Assembly: GCA_022574595.1 (NCBI GenBank)
Contig: JACZRS010000002.1
Location: forward strand, 186,001 to 250,000
Source of the DNA: Planctomycetota bacterium
GTDB lineage: Bacteria > Planctomycetota > Phycisphaerae > Phycisphaerales > SM1A02
DNA length: 64,000 nt
Direction: 5' to 3'
Shown: piece by piece, positions 35,021 to 44,880 of the stretch
How the letters are laid out: every line of letters starts with the position of its first letter
How positions within the stretch are numbered: position 1 is the first letter of the stretch
Position numbers and translations under genes: made by a program
The notes under the pieces: generated by a model
What the model was told of the DNA's origin: nothing
The model's input: only the letters and a program-made list of their open reading frames with translations
The model's database searches: none

Positions 35021-36100
35021 TTATAACAGCGATTTATCGACTATGGCTGCCAGGTCTTTGACGCGCTGCGTTTGAGAATGTGGGCAAACTAGTGTTGCGT
35101 CTTTGGTGTGAACGATTACAAGATCAGAGCAGCCTATGGTTGTGATGGTGTGCTGCGGATCATCAGACACAGCCAGAACATGCCTGGAATCAAGGTGGGT
35201 TGTTTTAGTGTTTGATCGATTGCCAGCTGCATCTTCAGTTAGTGTTTCGCCGAAGCTGGGCCAGGAACCTACATCCATCCACCATACACCCATAGCTACC
35301 GTGCAAACCGTAATACGCTCATCACTAGTTGCACGCTCCATCATGCCATAATCTACGCTGATTTTAGGCAGGGTGGGGTATACTTCATCAAGTACCGCTT
35401 GTTGGCTTGATGTATCCCACGCATTAGCAATGCGCATGATACCTTCATATGAAGCAGGCTTAAACCACTGCAAGGCTTCGAGGTATTGCTTGGCTTTAAA
35501 GACAAACATCCCGCCGTTCCAACCGAATGTTCCCGCATCTATATAACTTTGTGCGGTCTTGGCATCGGGTTTTTCAACGAAGCGTTTTGCAACATACGCG
35601 CTTGCAAAGTTTGGCAGAGGATCGCCTCTTTCAACGTAGCCATAAGCAGTCGAGGGATGGGTTGCCATAATGGAAAACGTAACAAATCGAGTTGGATCAT
35701 CTTCCACCAGATCAAAGCCCAGACTGATCTTTCTGCGAAACTCATCCTGCGGTTCGATAATGTGGTCCGCAGTAAGGGCTGCAAAGATTGCCTCGGGATC
35801 GTTCTTAGCCAGAACCGCTGCGGTGAAACCAATTGCGTTAATAGTGTCGCGGCCAACCGGCTCGCCAAGGATTTGCTCATCGCTAAACTCTGGCAGTAAT
35901 TCGCGGATCAAACTGCGATGCTGCTCAGCAGTGCAAAGCAATCTACGATCAGGTGGAACTACGCCTTCAAGGCGATTAACTGCAAGTGATAATAATGATT
36001 GCCCCTCAATGAGAGGGATCAACTGCTTGGGCCTATCACGCCTGCTCACGGGCCAAAGTCTTGTTCCAACGCCCCCAGCCATAATCATTGCATACCGCAT
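35021..36100 (-). CDS. manC: mannose-1-phosphate guanylyltransferase
   Basis: Makes GDP-mannose from mannose-1-phosphate and GTP for surface polysaccharides. The nucleotidyl-transferase motif is AMIMAGGVGTRLWPVSRRDR with PKQL directly following, then FAALTADHIIEP (active-site Asp), YGYVERGDPL, FVEKPDAKTAQSYI, FGWNGGMFVFKA and ISVDYGMMERA. At 359 residues it is the short form without the isomerase domain. The ATG at 36100 has no strong ribosome-binding site. It is followed by ruvX on the same strand. Confidence 0.95.
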   Translation of the reverse strand: MRYAMIMAGGVGTRLWPVSRRDRPKQLIPLIEGQSLLSLAVNRLEGVVPPDRRLLCTAEQHRSLIRELLPEFSDEQILGEPVGRDTINAIGFTAAVLAKNDPEAIFAALTADHIIEPQDEFRRKISLGFDLVEDDPTRFVTFSIMATHPSTAYGYVERGDPLPNFASAYVAKRFVEKPDAKTAQSYIDAGTFGWNGGMFVFKAKQYLEALQWFKPASYEGIMRIANAWDTSSQQAVLDEVYPTLPKISVDYGMMERATSDERITVCTVAMGVWWMDVGSWPSFGETLTEDAAGNRSNTKTTHLDSRHVLAVSDDPQHTITTIGCSDLVIVHTKDATLVCPHSQTQRVKDLAAIVDKSLL

Positions 36101-36175
36101 ATTACTCCCCAGGATACTAGGCTTTTACAGATCGCGCGGTACATCTCACCAAGGCTATGCAAAAAGCCTCATTTT

Positions 36176-36811
36176 TTACTCTCTATAACGATAAACCGCA
36201 GCAACAAGCTCATCTGCTGAATCCAGAGCGGGATCGTTTGCCAGTGCTTTTTCGATTAGCTGCCTGGCGTGTGGCCGAGGCTCTCCCAACTGTACCAGAG
36301 CAGCCAGTGCATCCGTGATTACCTCTGCCCTTTGTGGATCCGCAACAGAATCCGTTAGCTCATCTGTATCTGCTGGTTTGAATTCCAGGAAGCGATCGAC
36401 CTTGCCGTTTAGCTGCGCCACGATTGTCTCGCCCGTTCGTTTGCCTATCTCCGGCAGGCTTACAAGTAGATCAACATCCTTAGTAGCGATGGCTGAGGCG
36501 ATGGTAGAGTGATGCAACTGCATTGCCCGCAAAGCTTTACGCGATCCCATGCCTTTTACAGTTGTTAAAAGTTCAAAGAATGCCCTTTGCTGGGCTGAGC
36601 CGAAGCCAATTAAACGTGGCACAAACGATGAGCCTTGGGATTGGCCTTCTAAATAATATCGAGTGTGGAAAGTAACCTGCTGGCCGATGGATTCGGTTAA
36701 GCCTTGACGATCAATGGCTGGCACAAGCAGTTCGTATGTAATGGCTCCGCATGATAACTCAACGAAGTTATCGCCAACCGAAACTAACTCGCCTTCAATG
36801 CGACTTATCAC
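36176..36811 (-). CDS. ruvA: Holliday junction branch-migration protein RuvA
   Basis: Binds four-way DNA junctions as a tetramer and loads RuvB. At 211 residues it has the usual length. The OB-fold domain is MISRIEGELVSVGDNFVELS, the helix-hairpin-helix pair is VKGMGSRKALRAM and LPEIGKRTGETIVAQLNGKV, and the C-terminal RuvB-contacting domain has ALAALVQLGEPRPHARQLIE. No ruvB or ruvC lies in the window. It is followed 75 bases later by manC. Confidence 0.95.
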   Translation of the reverse strand: MISRIEGELVSVGDNFVELSCGAITYELLVPAIDRQGLTESIGQQVTFHTRYYLEGQSQGSSFVPRLIGFGSAQQRAFFELLTTVKGMGSRKALRAMQLHHSTIASAIATKDVDLLVSLPEIGKRTGETIVAQLNGKVDRFLEFKPADTDELTDSVADPQRAEVITDALAALVQLGEPRPHARQLIEKALANDPALDSADELVAAVYRYRE

Positions 36812-36898
36812 CCACGCATCCTACAAGATTTAGAATATGTTAGTTCGATCAGCGGTAATAAGCCCTTACACGCATCATCCGAGCAAAACACACAAGAA

Positions 36899-36917
36899 CC
36901 CCCACAGGACGTGGGGC
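36899..36917 (-). terminator. weak hairpin terminator after the unknown gene pair
   Basis: CCCCAC-AGGAC-GTGGGG forms a six-pair G/C stem 12 bases after the stop of the 36929 gene on the minus strand. It is followed by a T-rich but interrupted run (GTTCTTGTGTGTTTT). It would separate that pair from ruvA. Confidence 0.4.
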
Positions 36918-36928
36918 TTGGCGCTGAT

Positions 36929-37309
36929 TCAGCACGTCACCAGTTCTTCTGGCAGCCTTACTTTTTGTTGAGCTATAGGTGATTCAAACAATTCTGAGCC
37001 ATGATCTTCCGGCTTTACGCCGACAAGTGAGAACAGAAAGCCCAACAGTACATCCTTCTTTACAACAGCAACACCAAATGATCCATATCTCTGCAACGTT
37101 AGCCCAATATCTTTGATCTTACAGCCAACTAGAGACTCGTCGTCATCGGCCAGATAGATAGTCACCAAATCATTTACTCGATCTGCATGGCATCGTCGCT
37201 CATCAGAGTAAAAGATTACGCAGTCTCCATCTTTGACGTAGATTGGCTCCAGCTTGCCATTGCGCTTTCTCTTTAACATCGCCTTTAGTTCTTCTGGGAT
37301 TTCGACCAT
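36929..37309 (-). CDS. hypothetical protein, second of an overlapping pair
   Basis: A 126-residue soluble protein. A short basic N-terminus (MLKRKRNGKLEP) is followed by strands DGDCVIFYSDERR and the segment DLVTIYLADDDESLVGCKIK, which looks like the strand-turn pattern of DUF2283-type small proteins, then YGSFGVAVVKKDVLLGFLFS. The DUF2283 likeness is by eye and weak. No signal peptide or membrane helix. Its start overlaps the gene before it by 25 bases, so the two products are made together. Function unknown. Confidence 0.6.
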   Translation of the reverse strand: MVEIPEELKAMLKRKRNGKLEPIYVKDGDCVIFYSDERRCHADRVNDLVTIYLADDDESLVGCKIKDIGLTLQRYGSFGVAVVKKDVLLGFLFSLVGVKPEDHGSELFESPIAQQKVRLPEELVTC

Positions 37310-37716
37310 AATTTTTCTCCAAAATACCCACCCTTTAAGCGATCGGGGTGTTCTGGGTCATCTGGACTTATTGGTTCCCATGACCAGTCAAATATATTCC
37401 AGTCATCATTCATATATACCACAAATACCTGATTTCTCGGTACAAATTCATTTCCATAGCCATCGGGCTTGAAGCTAGGCAAGCCGACATAAGCATACCC
37501 CCATTCGCACTGAGGCCCTCCGCGTTCACGTAGTCCTCTATTTATCGACAGCGGGTCTGACAGAGTTGACGGCACGTTGTATAAAAGTTCCGTAAATCGT
37601 CTCGCAGGATGCTTTCGATGCACTTCATCTGCAAGTTCCAAGCTGAGACATAATTTTCGTGCCTTGTCATCCTCGTGATTAAGAGCTTCAAAATCTAAGT
37701 ACCCAGCCTTTGGCAT
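37285..37716 (-). CDS. hypothetical protein, first of an overlapping pair
   Basis: A 143-residue soluble protein that I do not recognise. The N-terminus is helical (EDDKARKLCLSLELADEVHR); the C-terminal half is rich in aromatics and prolines (CEWGYAYVGLPSF, VFVVYMNDDWNIFDWSWEPI). No metal motif, signal or membrane helix is seen. The 25-base overlap with the next gene suggests a conserved unit. It stands between plsC and ruvA without clear link to either. A toxin/immunity-type pair is possible in form, but nothing in the residues shows it. Confidence 0.6.
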   Translation of the reverse strand: MPKAGYLDFEALNHEDDKARKLCLSLELADEVHRKHPARRFTELLYNVPSTLSDPLSINRGLRERGGPQCEWGYAYVGLPSFKPDGYGNEFVPRNQVFVVYMNDDWNIFDWSWEPISPDDPEHPDRLKGGYFGEKLWSKSQKN

Positions 37717-37811
37717 AGGGCTGCATCATAGCGTCCGCCCTCTATATGGTACATCTACGCTTGATATAAGTGATTTGTTCTGTTTAATGTGCCAAAGGGC
37801 AAATTACCATA

Positions 37812-38588
37812 TTAACCTACAGGCAAACCTGAAAATGGATCAACTTGTATAGTACGAATCGGAGGTAGAGGATCATCGTCGATAGGCCACCCGCTAACTT
37901 CAGCGATGCGTTTTCTTAGCTGATTTGTTATTACTACAGGATCACTCTCATTAGAGAAGTCGATTAAGTCAAAAACAATAACCTTTGAGTAGCTTGTGGT
38001 TTTGAGTGCTGCGCCAAGTTCAATTGGGAGAGGCGTGCCGTCTATCCACGCTAGAAGCACAGGAGCCTTTGATTTGGCGATTATGAAACCAATTCCGTTG
38101 AAGAACGGCTTAATTGTTCCACCTGGTTTGGAGATCGCACCTTCAGGAAAAACGCCTAGCACTCCGCCAGATTGAACGTGTCGGATTGATATACGCAGTG
38201 ATGAATGGTCTGTGCCATCGCGATCAACTGGAATTTGCTTTTGTAGCTTCCACATCCAATTAAGATTGGATGTCATCGAATCTTTGGCCATCATCCAGCG
38301 GATCTTAAAAGGGCACATCGCCTGAAGCAGCATGGGATCAATCGGGCTTCTGTGGTTGGAAACGACAATTAGCCCGCCTGGATTGTTGGTTTTTGGCAAT
38401 AGCTCTAATCCCTCATAGCTCGCATGATGTATCCATTTGCAATACAACCAGTTAAACCAGCAAAATATGGCTGTCAGTGCATTATTTTCAGGCCCAACAC
38501 GGCGAAGATGAGCTGCAACCACCCATAAGGGAATGGTAATCGCAAGCCAAACGGTCAATACAACGATTATTATTGTAAATAGAGACAT
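37812..38588 (-). CDS. 1-acyl-sn-glycerol-3-phosphate acyltransferase family
   Basis: A PlsC-type acyltransferase, 258 residues, bound to the inner membrane by an N-terminal helix (TIIIVVLTVWLAITIPLWVV). The catalytic NHxxxxD is in VVSNHRSPIDPMLLQAM, the acceptor-binding FPEG is in LGVFPEGAISKPGG, and the PVLLAWIDGTPLP block follows. The usual role is to make phosphatidic acid from lysophosphatidate; other acceptors are possible. It is divergent from carB with 133 bases between the starts. Confidence 0.88.
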   Translation of the reverse strand: MSLFTIIIVVLTVWLAITIPLWVVAAHLRRVGPENNALTAIFCWFNWLYCKWIHHASYEGLELLPKTNNPGGLIVVSNHRSPIDPMLLQAMCPFKIRWMMAKDSMTSNLNWMWKLQKQIPVDRDGTDHSSLRISIRHVQSGGVLGVFPEGAISKPGGTIKPFFNGIGFIIAKSKAPVLLAWIDGTPLPIELGAALKTTSYSKVIVFDLIDFSNESDPVVITNQLRKRIAEVSGWPIDDDPLPPIRTIQVDPFSGLPVG

Positions 38589-38721
38589 CGTGGGCGGGCA
38601 GGTTCCAGCTAATTGGAGCAGTTGTCAACTGAGGCGAAAAGGACGGCGAGCAACAACTTTCCTCTAGAGATTGAGTAGAGGCACCGAGCGGGCTATTGTG
38701 ACGGAGTTTGCGCCTATTAAG

Positions 38722-41700
38722 ATGCCAAAAAGAAGCGACATAAACACGATTCTGATCCTGGGTTCCGGGCCGATTGTCATTGGCCAGGCATGTGAATTTG
38801 ACTATTCAGGCACCCAGGCGTGTAAAGCTCTCCTAGAGGATGGCTTCCGCGTGGTATTGGTCAACTCCAACCCCGCAACCATCATGACGGATCCGGAGTT
38901 TTCGGATCGTACATATATCGAGCCAATCACCCCAATTGCAGTCCGCAAAATCATCGCCAAGGAAAAAGAACGTGGCACACCTATTGACGCGCTGCTCCCC
39001 ACACTAGGTGGGCAGATTGCCCTGAATACTGCCTGTGCGCTACATGATGATGGAACGCTGGCAGAATTTGATATAGAGATGATTGGTGCAACCCGTGAAG
39101 TAATCGACCTGGCTGAGGATCGTAAAAAGTTCATGGCTGTTATCAAGTCGATCGGCCTGAAAATGCCGCACGCCACAACCGTAACAAACCTCAATGATGC
39201 CCGAGCTTTTATAGAAGAGATAGGCCTGCCCGCAGTAATCCGTCCCGCATTTACCATGGGAGGTATGGGGGGAGGCATTGCCTACAACCTTGATGAATTT
39301 GATGATTTAGTAAAAGGCGGAATCGATGCTTCCATGATCAATCAAGTAGAGATTGATCAGGCGCTGATAGGTTGGAAAGAATTTGAACTGGAAGTAGTAC
39401 GCGACCATAAAGACAATTGTGTGATTGTCTGCGGCATAGAAAACATCGACCCCATGGGTGTACACACAGGCGATTCCATAACCGTAGCTCCTATACAAAC
39501 CTTAACTGATAAAGAATATCAGCGCATGCGCGATGCTGCGATTGCCATCATGCGCGCCATTGGTGTAGATACCGGCGGATCGAATGTGCAGTTTGCAACT
39601 AACCCAGCCAATGGTGACTTAGTAGTTGTAGAAATGAACCCGCGCGTTTCGCGCAGCTCAGCTTTAGCCTCAAAGGCAACAGGTTTTCCAATTGCGCGCA
39701 TTGCAGCCAAGCTTGCAGTGGGTTACACGCTTGATGAATTGAGTAACGATATCACCGGCACAACCAGCGCTTGCTTTGAACCTTCGATTGATTATGTCGT
39801 AACTAAAATGCCGCGCTGGACATTTGAAAAGTTCCCCGAAGCGGATGAAACGCTGACCACACAGATGAAATCCGTTGGCGAAGCCATGAGCATTGGTCGA
39901 ACCTTCAAAGAGAGTCTCCAAAAAGCTATTCGATCAATGGAGGTCAAACGTTTCGGCCTGGGTCTTGATGGCAATGACCATTGGCTGCTGGCAAAACGCG
40001 CGCAAGCTAAAGGATTCAGCACAGATGTAATTACGGATAGTGAGGAACAACTATTGGCAGCGGATGCATCAAAGGTAGTGTGGCCCATCCCTGAGGAAAC
40101 TCTGATCCGCAAGCTCACCGTGCCAAGCCAGGGGCGGCTATATTACATTCGCTATGCAATGAAGATGGGGTTAACGCTAGAGCGAATTGCGGAACTAACT
40201 CGTATTGATCCGTGGTTCTTAGATCAGATCCAGCAGCTAGTCGAATTTGAAGATGAGCTTTTTTCTTATAAGCGTTTAGAGGATGTGCCTCGTGAAGTTT
40301 TATTTAAGGCTAAGCAGTTAGGTTATTCAGATCCCCAGCTTGCATATCTTTATCTAAAGGAAATTACAACTAAGACAATTCTTTCGGTGAGAAGTCATCG
40401 AAAGGGGCTAGGCATTGAGCCTGTTTATAAGCTGGTTGATACTTGTGCTGCGGAGTTTGAAGCTGCTACGCCTTATTATTATTCAACGTATGAAACGCCG
40501 TTTAAGAAGATTGGCGCTGAAGATGGTTCAGCAGAGGCTATTTTAGATGATGAAATTCGTGTAAGTGATCGCAAAAAGATAATCATCCTAGGTGGCGGCC
40601 CCAACCGCATCGGCCAGGGTATTGAGTTTGATTATTGTTGTTGTCAGGCTGCGTTTGCTTGTCGGGATATGAACTATGAATCGGTGATGATAAATTCCAA
40701 TCCGGAAACGGTCAGTACTGATTTTGACACATCTGATTTACTTTTCTTTGAACCTCTGACTTTAGAGGACACACTAAACGTTGTTGAGCGCTTAAATGGG
40801 GGTGGGATAGATGTAAAGGATCGCAGCGGCAAAGTCGCCGGCTGTATTGTGCAATATGGCGGGCAGACTCCACTTAACTTGGCGCACGGTTTAGTAGCTG
40901 CGGGAGTGCCTTTGATTGGTACGGATTTAGATTCGATTGATCTTGCAGAAGATCGCGATCGGTTTAAGGATCTATTAATAAAATTAGACTTATCGCAGCC
41001 GGAAAACGGGATTGCATATTCACTAGATGAAGCGGTTTCCATCGCTCAAAAGATAGGCTACCCCGTATTGGTGAGGCCTAGTTATGTGCTAGGCGGGCGT
41101 GGCATGGAGACTTGTTTCGATAAGCAATCTCTGCGCAGATACATGCGAACTGCAGTTGATGTTTCAGAACTCGCAAACGCACCGGTGCTGATTGATAAAT
41201 TCCTTTCTGAGGCAATCGAAGTAGATGTGGATGTTGTGGGAGATTTTGGCCAAGGTCCGGAAGGATCGAAAAATGGCGGGCAGGCTTTGATTTGCGGCGT
41301 GATGGAACATATCGAAGAGGCGGGGATTCATTCAGGTGATTCCAGCTGCACGATTCCGCCTTATTCGCTTCGACCTGCTGTAGTAGATGAAATTAAGAGT
41401 ACCGCAAGGCTCTTGGCCAAGCATCTACGTGTTCGCGGCCTGATGAATGTGCAGATGGCTATCAAAAGCGATGAAGTATTTATTATCGAGGTAAATCCTC
41501 GTGCATCGCGCACTGTGCCGTTTGTTTCAAAGGCTAAAGGTGAATCGTGGGCACGCATGGCTGCCAAGGTAATGATGGGAGCATCGTTAAAAGAACTTGG
41601 CGCACACGAAATACCCGATGCAGGTTTTTACTCAGTTAAAGAATCGGTGTTTCCCTTCGCAAGATTTCCCGGCGTAGATGTAATCCTCGGACCCGAAATG

Positions 41701-42252
41701 CGATCAACCGGCGAAGTGATGGGAGTCGACCGATCACTACCAATCGCACTGGCAAAGTCGCAAATGGGAGCAGGAGTTGTCTTGCCAACTGAAGGGAATG
41801 TCTTTCTTTCGGTGCGCGATTCGGATAAGCCACATTGTGTTGAGTTCACACGGACATTGGTTTCCATGGGCTTTACAGTCTTTACATCCCAAGGTACGCA
41901 CGAATTGCTAAAGCAATATTCAGTTGACACAGTTCCATTAAGGAAAATTTCAGAAGGCGCTCGGCCCAACATCCTGGATAAAATCGCCAACGGCGAAATA
42001 CAGATGATCATCAACACCCCAACGCGAAAGGGCGCTCATACCGATGAGGGTAAGATTCGCGCTACAGCCGTCCGTTCAGGCGTTGCCATGATTACAACTA
42101 TCACCGGCGCCAAAGCAGTTGTTCTGGCAATCGAAGCAATGCGAGCTGGCGCATGGTCAGTCGCAGCCTTGCAGGATTATTTTCCAGAGCCAACCCCTGA
42201 AGTTAATGTCGCGGGCAGAAAAGATGATAAAGCACCAATCCAGGTTCCGTAA
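38722..42252 (+). CDS. carB: carbamoyl-phosphate synthase large subunit
   Basis: Joins bicarbonate, ammonia and two ATP to make carbamoyl phosphate for arginine and pyrimidines. I start at ATG 38722 since the sequence then opens [20 protein letters not shown] like E. coli CarB; a GTG/ATG-type frame from 38671 adds 17 residues. Two ATP-grasp halves are clear: [15 protein letters not shown] with [20 protein letters not shown], and [14 protein letters not shown] with [20 protein letters not shown]. The allosteric MGS-like end has [11 protein letters not shown] and [11 protein letters not shown]. At 1176 residues it is about 100 longer than E. coli CarB; part of this is the insert [19 protein letters not shown]. 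carA is not in the window. Confidence 0.97.
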   Translation: MPKRSDINTILILGSGPIVIGQACEFDYSGTQACKALLEDGFRVVLVNSNPATIMTDPEFSDRTYIEPITPIAVRKIIAKEKERGTPIDALLPTLGGQIALNTACALHDDGTLAEFDIEMIGATREVIDLAEDRKKFMAVIKSIGLKMPHATTVTNLNDARAFIEEIGLPAVIRPAFTMGGMGGGIAYNLDEFDDLVKGGIDASMINQVEIDQALIGWKEFELEVVRDHKDNCVIVCGIENIDPMGVHTGDSITVAPIQTLTDKEYQRMRDAAIAIMRAIGVDTGGSNVQFATNPANGDLVVVEMNPRVSRSSALASKATGFPIARIAAKLAVGYTLDELSNDITGTTSACFEPSIDYVVTKMPRWTFEKFPEADETLTTQMKSVGEAMSIGRTFKESLQKAIRSMEVKRFGLGLDGNDHWLLAKRAQAKGFSTDVITDSEEQLLAADASKVVWPIPEETLIRKLTVPSQGRLYYIRYAMKMGLTLERIAELTRIDPWFLDQIQQLVEFEDELFSYKRLEDVPREVLFKAKQLGYSDPQLAYLYLKEITTKTILSVRSHRKGLGIEPVYKLVDTCAAEFEAATPYYYSTYETPFKKIGAEDGSAEAILDDEIRVSDRKKIIILGGGPNRIGQGIEFDYCCCQAAFACRDMNYESVMINSNPETVSTDFDTSDLLFFEPLTLEDTLNVVERLNGGGIDVKDRSGKVAGCIVQYGGQTPLNLAHGLVAAGVPLIGTDLDSIDLAEDRDRFKDLLIKLDLSQPENGIAYSLDEAVSIAQKIGYPVLVRPSYVLGGRGMETCFDKQSLRRYMRTAVDVSELANAPVLIDKFLSEAIEVDVDVVGDFGQGPEGSKNGGQALICGVMEHIEEAGIHSGDSSCTIPPYSLRPAVVDEIKSTARLLAKHLRVRGLMNVQMAIKSDEVFIIEVNPRASRTVPFVSKAKGESWARMAAKVMMGASLKELGAHEIPDAGFYSVKESVFPFARFPGVDVILGPEMRSTGEVMGVDRSLPIALAKSQMGAGVVLPTEGNVFLSVRDSDKPHCVEFTRTLVSMGFTVFTSQGTHELLKQYSVDTVPLRKISEGARPNILDKIANGEIQMIINTPTRKGAHTDEGKIRATAVRSGVAMITTITGAKAVVLAIEAMRAGAWSVAALQDYFPEPTPEVNVAGRKDDKAPIQVP

Positions 42253-42338
42253 TTTACCAATGATTCTTTCTTTGACCGATTTGAGAAGTAGCTAGTCAAT
42301 TCAACAAACCCTCAGCAAACTGATACACTATCGAGCCT

Positions 42339-43595
42339 ATGCCTGATTGGATGCCCGAATTTGTCACTCCTCAGCTAATCGCCTCGGTGACGGTGATTGT
42401 TGTGATGATTCACATAATCCTGATTGGGGCGCTCTATCTTGTGCTGCTGGAGAGGAAACTCAGCGCTTATGCGCAGGATCGACTGGGTCCAAACCGCGTC
42501 GGCCCCATGGGGTTATTTCAGCCAATCGCAGATGCAATTAAGCTATTACTAAAAGAAGATTACATTCCAAAACGTGCGGATCGGATTTTATTTCTGCTGG
42601 CACCTGGGCTGACGATAATCCCCGCATTCATCGCCTTTGCAGTCATCCCCTGGGCAGGAACGCTGGAAATCTTTGGCGAAAAGGTGAAAATCGTAGGCGC
42701 GGATGTCAATATCGGAATCATCTACCTAATCGCAGTTACATCACTAGGCGTATATGGCGTAGCCCTTGGTGGATGGGCCTCCAACAACAAGTATTCATTC
42801 CTGGGCGGCCTGCGCGCTACTGCTCAAATGATCAGTTACGAAATCCCCATGGGACTCGCAGTCCTGGCACTGATTCTTACCGCTGGAACTATTCGTCCAG
42901 GCGAGATGATCGCACAGCAACTTGAGGGCCAATGGTACATAATTCATCAACCAATCGCTGCATTACTTTTTTATATTTGTATGCTTGCGGAAACTAATCG
43001 TTTGCCCTTCGATCTGGCGGAAGCGGAATCCGAACTGGTTGGCGGGTGGCACACTGAATACTCCGATTCTATGAAGTGGGCATTGTTCTTCGCGGGTGAA
43101 TATGCCCACATCATCACCGGCAGCGCGTTCTTTACCGTAATGTTCCTTGGCGGTTGGTCAATCAGCCCCGTGGGCTTGTGGCCGGACCTACCAATAGTTG
43201 GCGGTATAGGATTGATCCTTCTTCAATTCGGTATCGTAATGGCCAAAGTATTTGCGCTGATTTGCTTAACCATGCTTGTGCGCTGGACCGTCCCGCGCTT
43301 CCGTTACGATCAGCTTATGCGCCTGGCATGGGAAGGTATGATTCCAACCGCGCTATTGGTGCTATTGGTAACAAGCTTTGTTGTGTTTATGGGTTGGACA
43401 TCGCAGATGTGGTTAGCATCAATTGCAACAGTTGGAATCATTTGGGTGGTACGTCCCATGCTTCCAAAGCAGGCCAATCCCAATCATAAACTTGAATTGC
43501 TAGGCAGCAGGTTCAGCCCCAAGACTCATGAAGCGCTTACAACTTCGCCTGTCGAACCGCAGGGTCTTGATCCAGTTGTTGCAAGTGATGCATAA
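42339..43595 (+). CDS. nuoH: NADH-quinone oxidoreductase subunit H, solitary
   Basis: A membrane subunit of complex I that helps form the quinone site and proton path. It has 418 residues with eight or more helices. Motifs: LVLLERKLSAYAQDRLGPNR, GPMGLFQPIADAIKLLLKED, RATAQMISYEIPMGLAVLAL, and the quinone-loop LAETNRLPFDLAEAESELVG with GWHTEYSDSMKWALFFAGEY. About 60 C-terminal residues after the last helix are extra and unstructured. No other nuo gene is beside it; it follows carB by 86 bases. The remaining complex I genes must be elsewhere. Confidence 0.96.
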   Translation: MPDWMPEFVTPQLIASVTVIVVMIHIILIGALYLVLLERKLSAYAQDRLGPNRVGPMGLFQPIADAIKLLLKEDYIPKRADRILFLLAPGLTIIPAFIAFAVIPWAGTLEIFGEKVKIVGADVNIGIIYLIAVTSLGVYGVALGGWASNNKYSFLGGLRATAQMISYEIPMGLAVLALILTAGTIRPGEMIAQQLEGQWYIIHQPIAALLFYICMLAETNRLPFDLAEAESELVGGWHTEYSDSMKWALFFAGEYAHIITGSAFFTVMFLGGWSISPVGLWPDLPIVGGIGLILLQFGIVMAKVFALICLTMLVRWTVPRFRYDQLMRLAWEGMIPTALLVLLVTSFVVFMGWTSQMWLASIATVGIIWVVRPMLPKQANPNHKLELLGSRFSPKTHEALTTSPVEPQGLDPVVASDA

Positions 43596-43605
43596 ATAAC
43601 TATCG

Positions 43606-43656
43606 GCAAAAAACAGACGCTGATCGTGTCGGAGCTTCGACCAGCGTCTGCAAAAC
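43606..43656. terminator. bidirectional terminator between nuoH and arsS
   Basis: CAGACGCTG (43614-43622) and CAGCGTCTG (43642-43650) form a perfect nine-pair stem; an inner TCG..CGA pair can extend it. Six A in front make a T run on the minus strand, directly after the stem, for arsS; the plus strand has AATTTTT ten bases further for nuoH. The rest of the 230-base gap (43657-43825) shows nothing else. Confidence 0.75.
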
Positions 43657-43825
43657 GCAATTTTTAAATGATCTCGAGTACTTCTGTCAAGTAGTTCCGT
43701 TCATACTTTAGGCTCACAGTACACAATAACTCAAGTTTTATCTAAAAAACAATTCAAAGCGCAAATCTGTGAATTACATCACTCAAGTAAACCATGTGTG
43801 TGAATTGAAATGTCACGATCAAATC

Positions 43826-44836
43826 TTAGACAATGCTGCCGCCACAGCTACTACCACTTCCTGCGGTGCAACCATAGCAATGATCATCAGTTGCGATCAC
43901 ACGGCTGGCTAAATCATCTGCTGTTAAATCCCAAATAAATGCGTTTTCCAGACCAACCGCATGCATCGAAAGCGCCTGGTTGAAATCGCAGTCGTACACG
44001 CGTCCTTGTGGATCAATACTGATCTGATGCCGGCACATTAACCCGTTGATCGTCGCTGAGTTAAAGTTATCGATCAGCAATGACATGTAATCTTGAAGTT
44101 GGCCATCGCGCTCCAGTTGATGACGCCAGCGCTTGATGGGCATATTGGTGATTGTCCACAATTCATTAAACACTAAGCCAAAGCGCGCCTTCAGTTCACG
44201 CTTAAAGTCCGCTTCGAGTTCATCTTGCGATGGTGGCAAGTGCGGACCAACCGGGTTATATACAAGGTTTAGTCGTAGCGATTCATTTACCCCATAACCA
44301 ACTTTGTTTAGCTTAAGTAGTCCCTCAACGGAATCGTTATATGCACCTCGGCCGCGCTGTAAATCCACGTTTTCTTCTGTATAGCAAGGCAGAGAAGCAA
44401 CGACTTCAACTTGATTGTTTGCAAGAAACTCAGGAACCCATGCATAGTCCTTGCCAGTTTTCTTATCTTTGTACTCGATAATGGTGGGATTGCATCTATC
44501 TATAACGTGTAAACCTTGATCGTGAAATGTTTGAACCATGGTCTTAAAATTCGGATTCATCTCCGGACTTCCGCCTGTGAAATCTACGGTTTTTATAGAT
44601 GGTTGAGCTAAAACCCAATCTATAACTTTACCCGCAGTTTCGAGGTTCATATTGTCTTTGTCATCAGTTCGAGCGGGCGAAGATTCAACATGACAATGAT
44701 GACAGGCAAGATTGCAAACGTAACCGATATTAATCTGAAGCGTGCTGATAGTTGGCGCAGCAAACAATTCGGTCTCAAAATGAGCCTTAAAGTTCGAACC
44801 TTCACATATAGGTAATTGCAAACTCGACAAAGTCAT
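43826..44836 (-). CDS. arsS: arsenosugar biosynthesis radical SAM protein ArsS
   Basis: A 336-residue radical SAM enzyme. In cyanobacteria ArsS attaches the adenosyl group to dimethylarsenite, giving the precursor of arsenosugars. The [4Fe-4S] motif CxxxCxxC is CNLACHHCHVE (Cys41, Cys45, Cys48). FTGGSPEMNPNFK is the SAM-binding GGE-like strand, and the C-terminal DUF3641 domain has NLVYNPVGPHLPPSQDELEA and CDFNQALSM, then the cysteine-rich end CYGCTAGSGSSCGG. Some relatives carry selenocysteine near this end; here Cys codons are used and the reading frame closes with TAA three residues later. It lies 44 bases after arsM on the same strand. Confidence 0.92.
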   Translation of the reverse strand: MTLSSLQLPICEGSNFKAHFETELFAAPTISTLQINIGYVCNLACHHCHVESSPARTDDKDNMNLETAGKVIDWVLAQPSIKTVDFTGGSPEMNPNFKTMVQTFHDQGLHVIDRCNPTIIEYKDKKTGKDYAWVPEFLANNQVEVVASLPCYTEENVDLQRGRGAYNDSVEGLLKLNKVGYGVNESLRLNLVYNPVGPHLPPSQDELEADFKRELKARFGLVFNELWTITNMPIKRWRHQLERDGQLQDYMSLLIDNFNSATINGLMCRHQISIDPQGRVYDCDFNQALSMHAVGLENAFIWDLTADDLASRVIATDDHCYGCTAGSGSSCGGSIV

Positions 44837-44880
44837 ATTCCAAATCGTTTAGCCGCGCCCCGAAGGGAAGCGTTTTTCTT

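Noticed and set aside
43826-43850. Selenocysteine codon at the end of arsS
   Set aside because: The frame closes with TAA and no in-frame TGA lies before it; the cysteine-rich end uses ordinary Cys codons.
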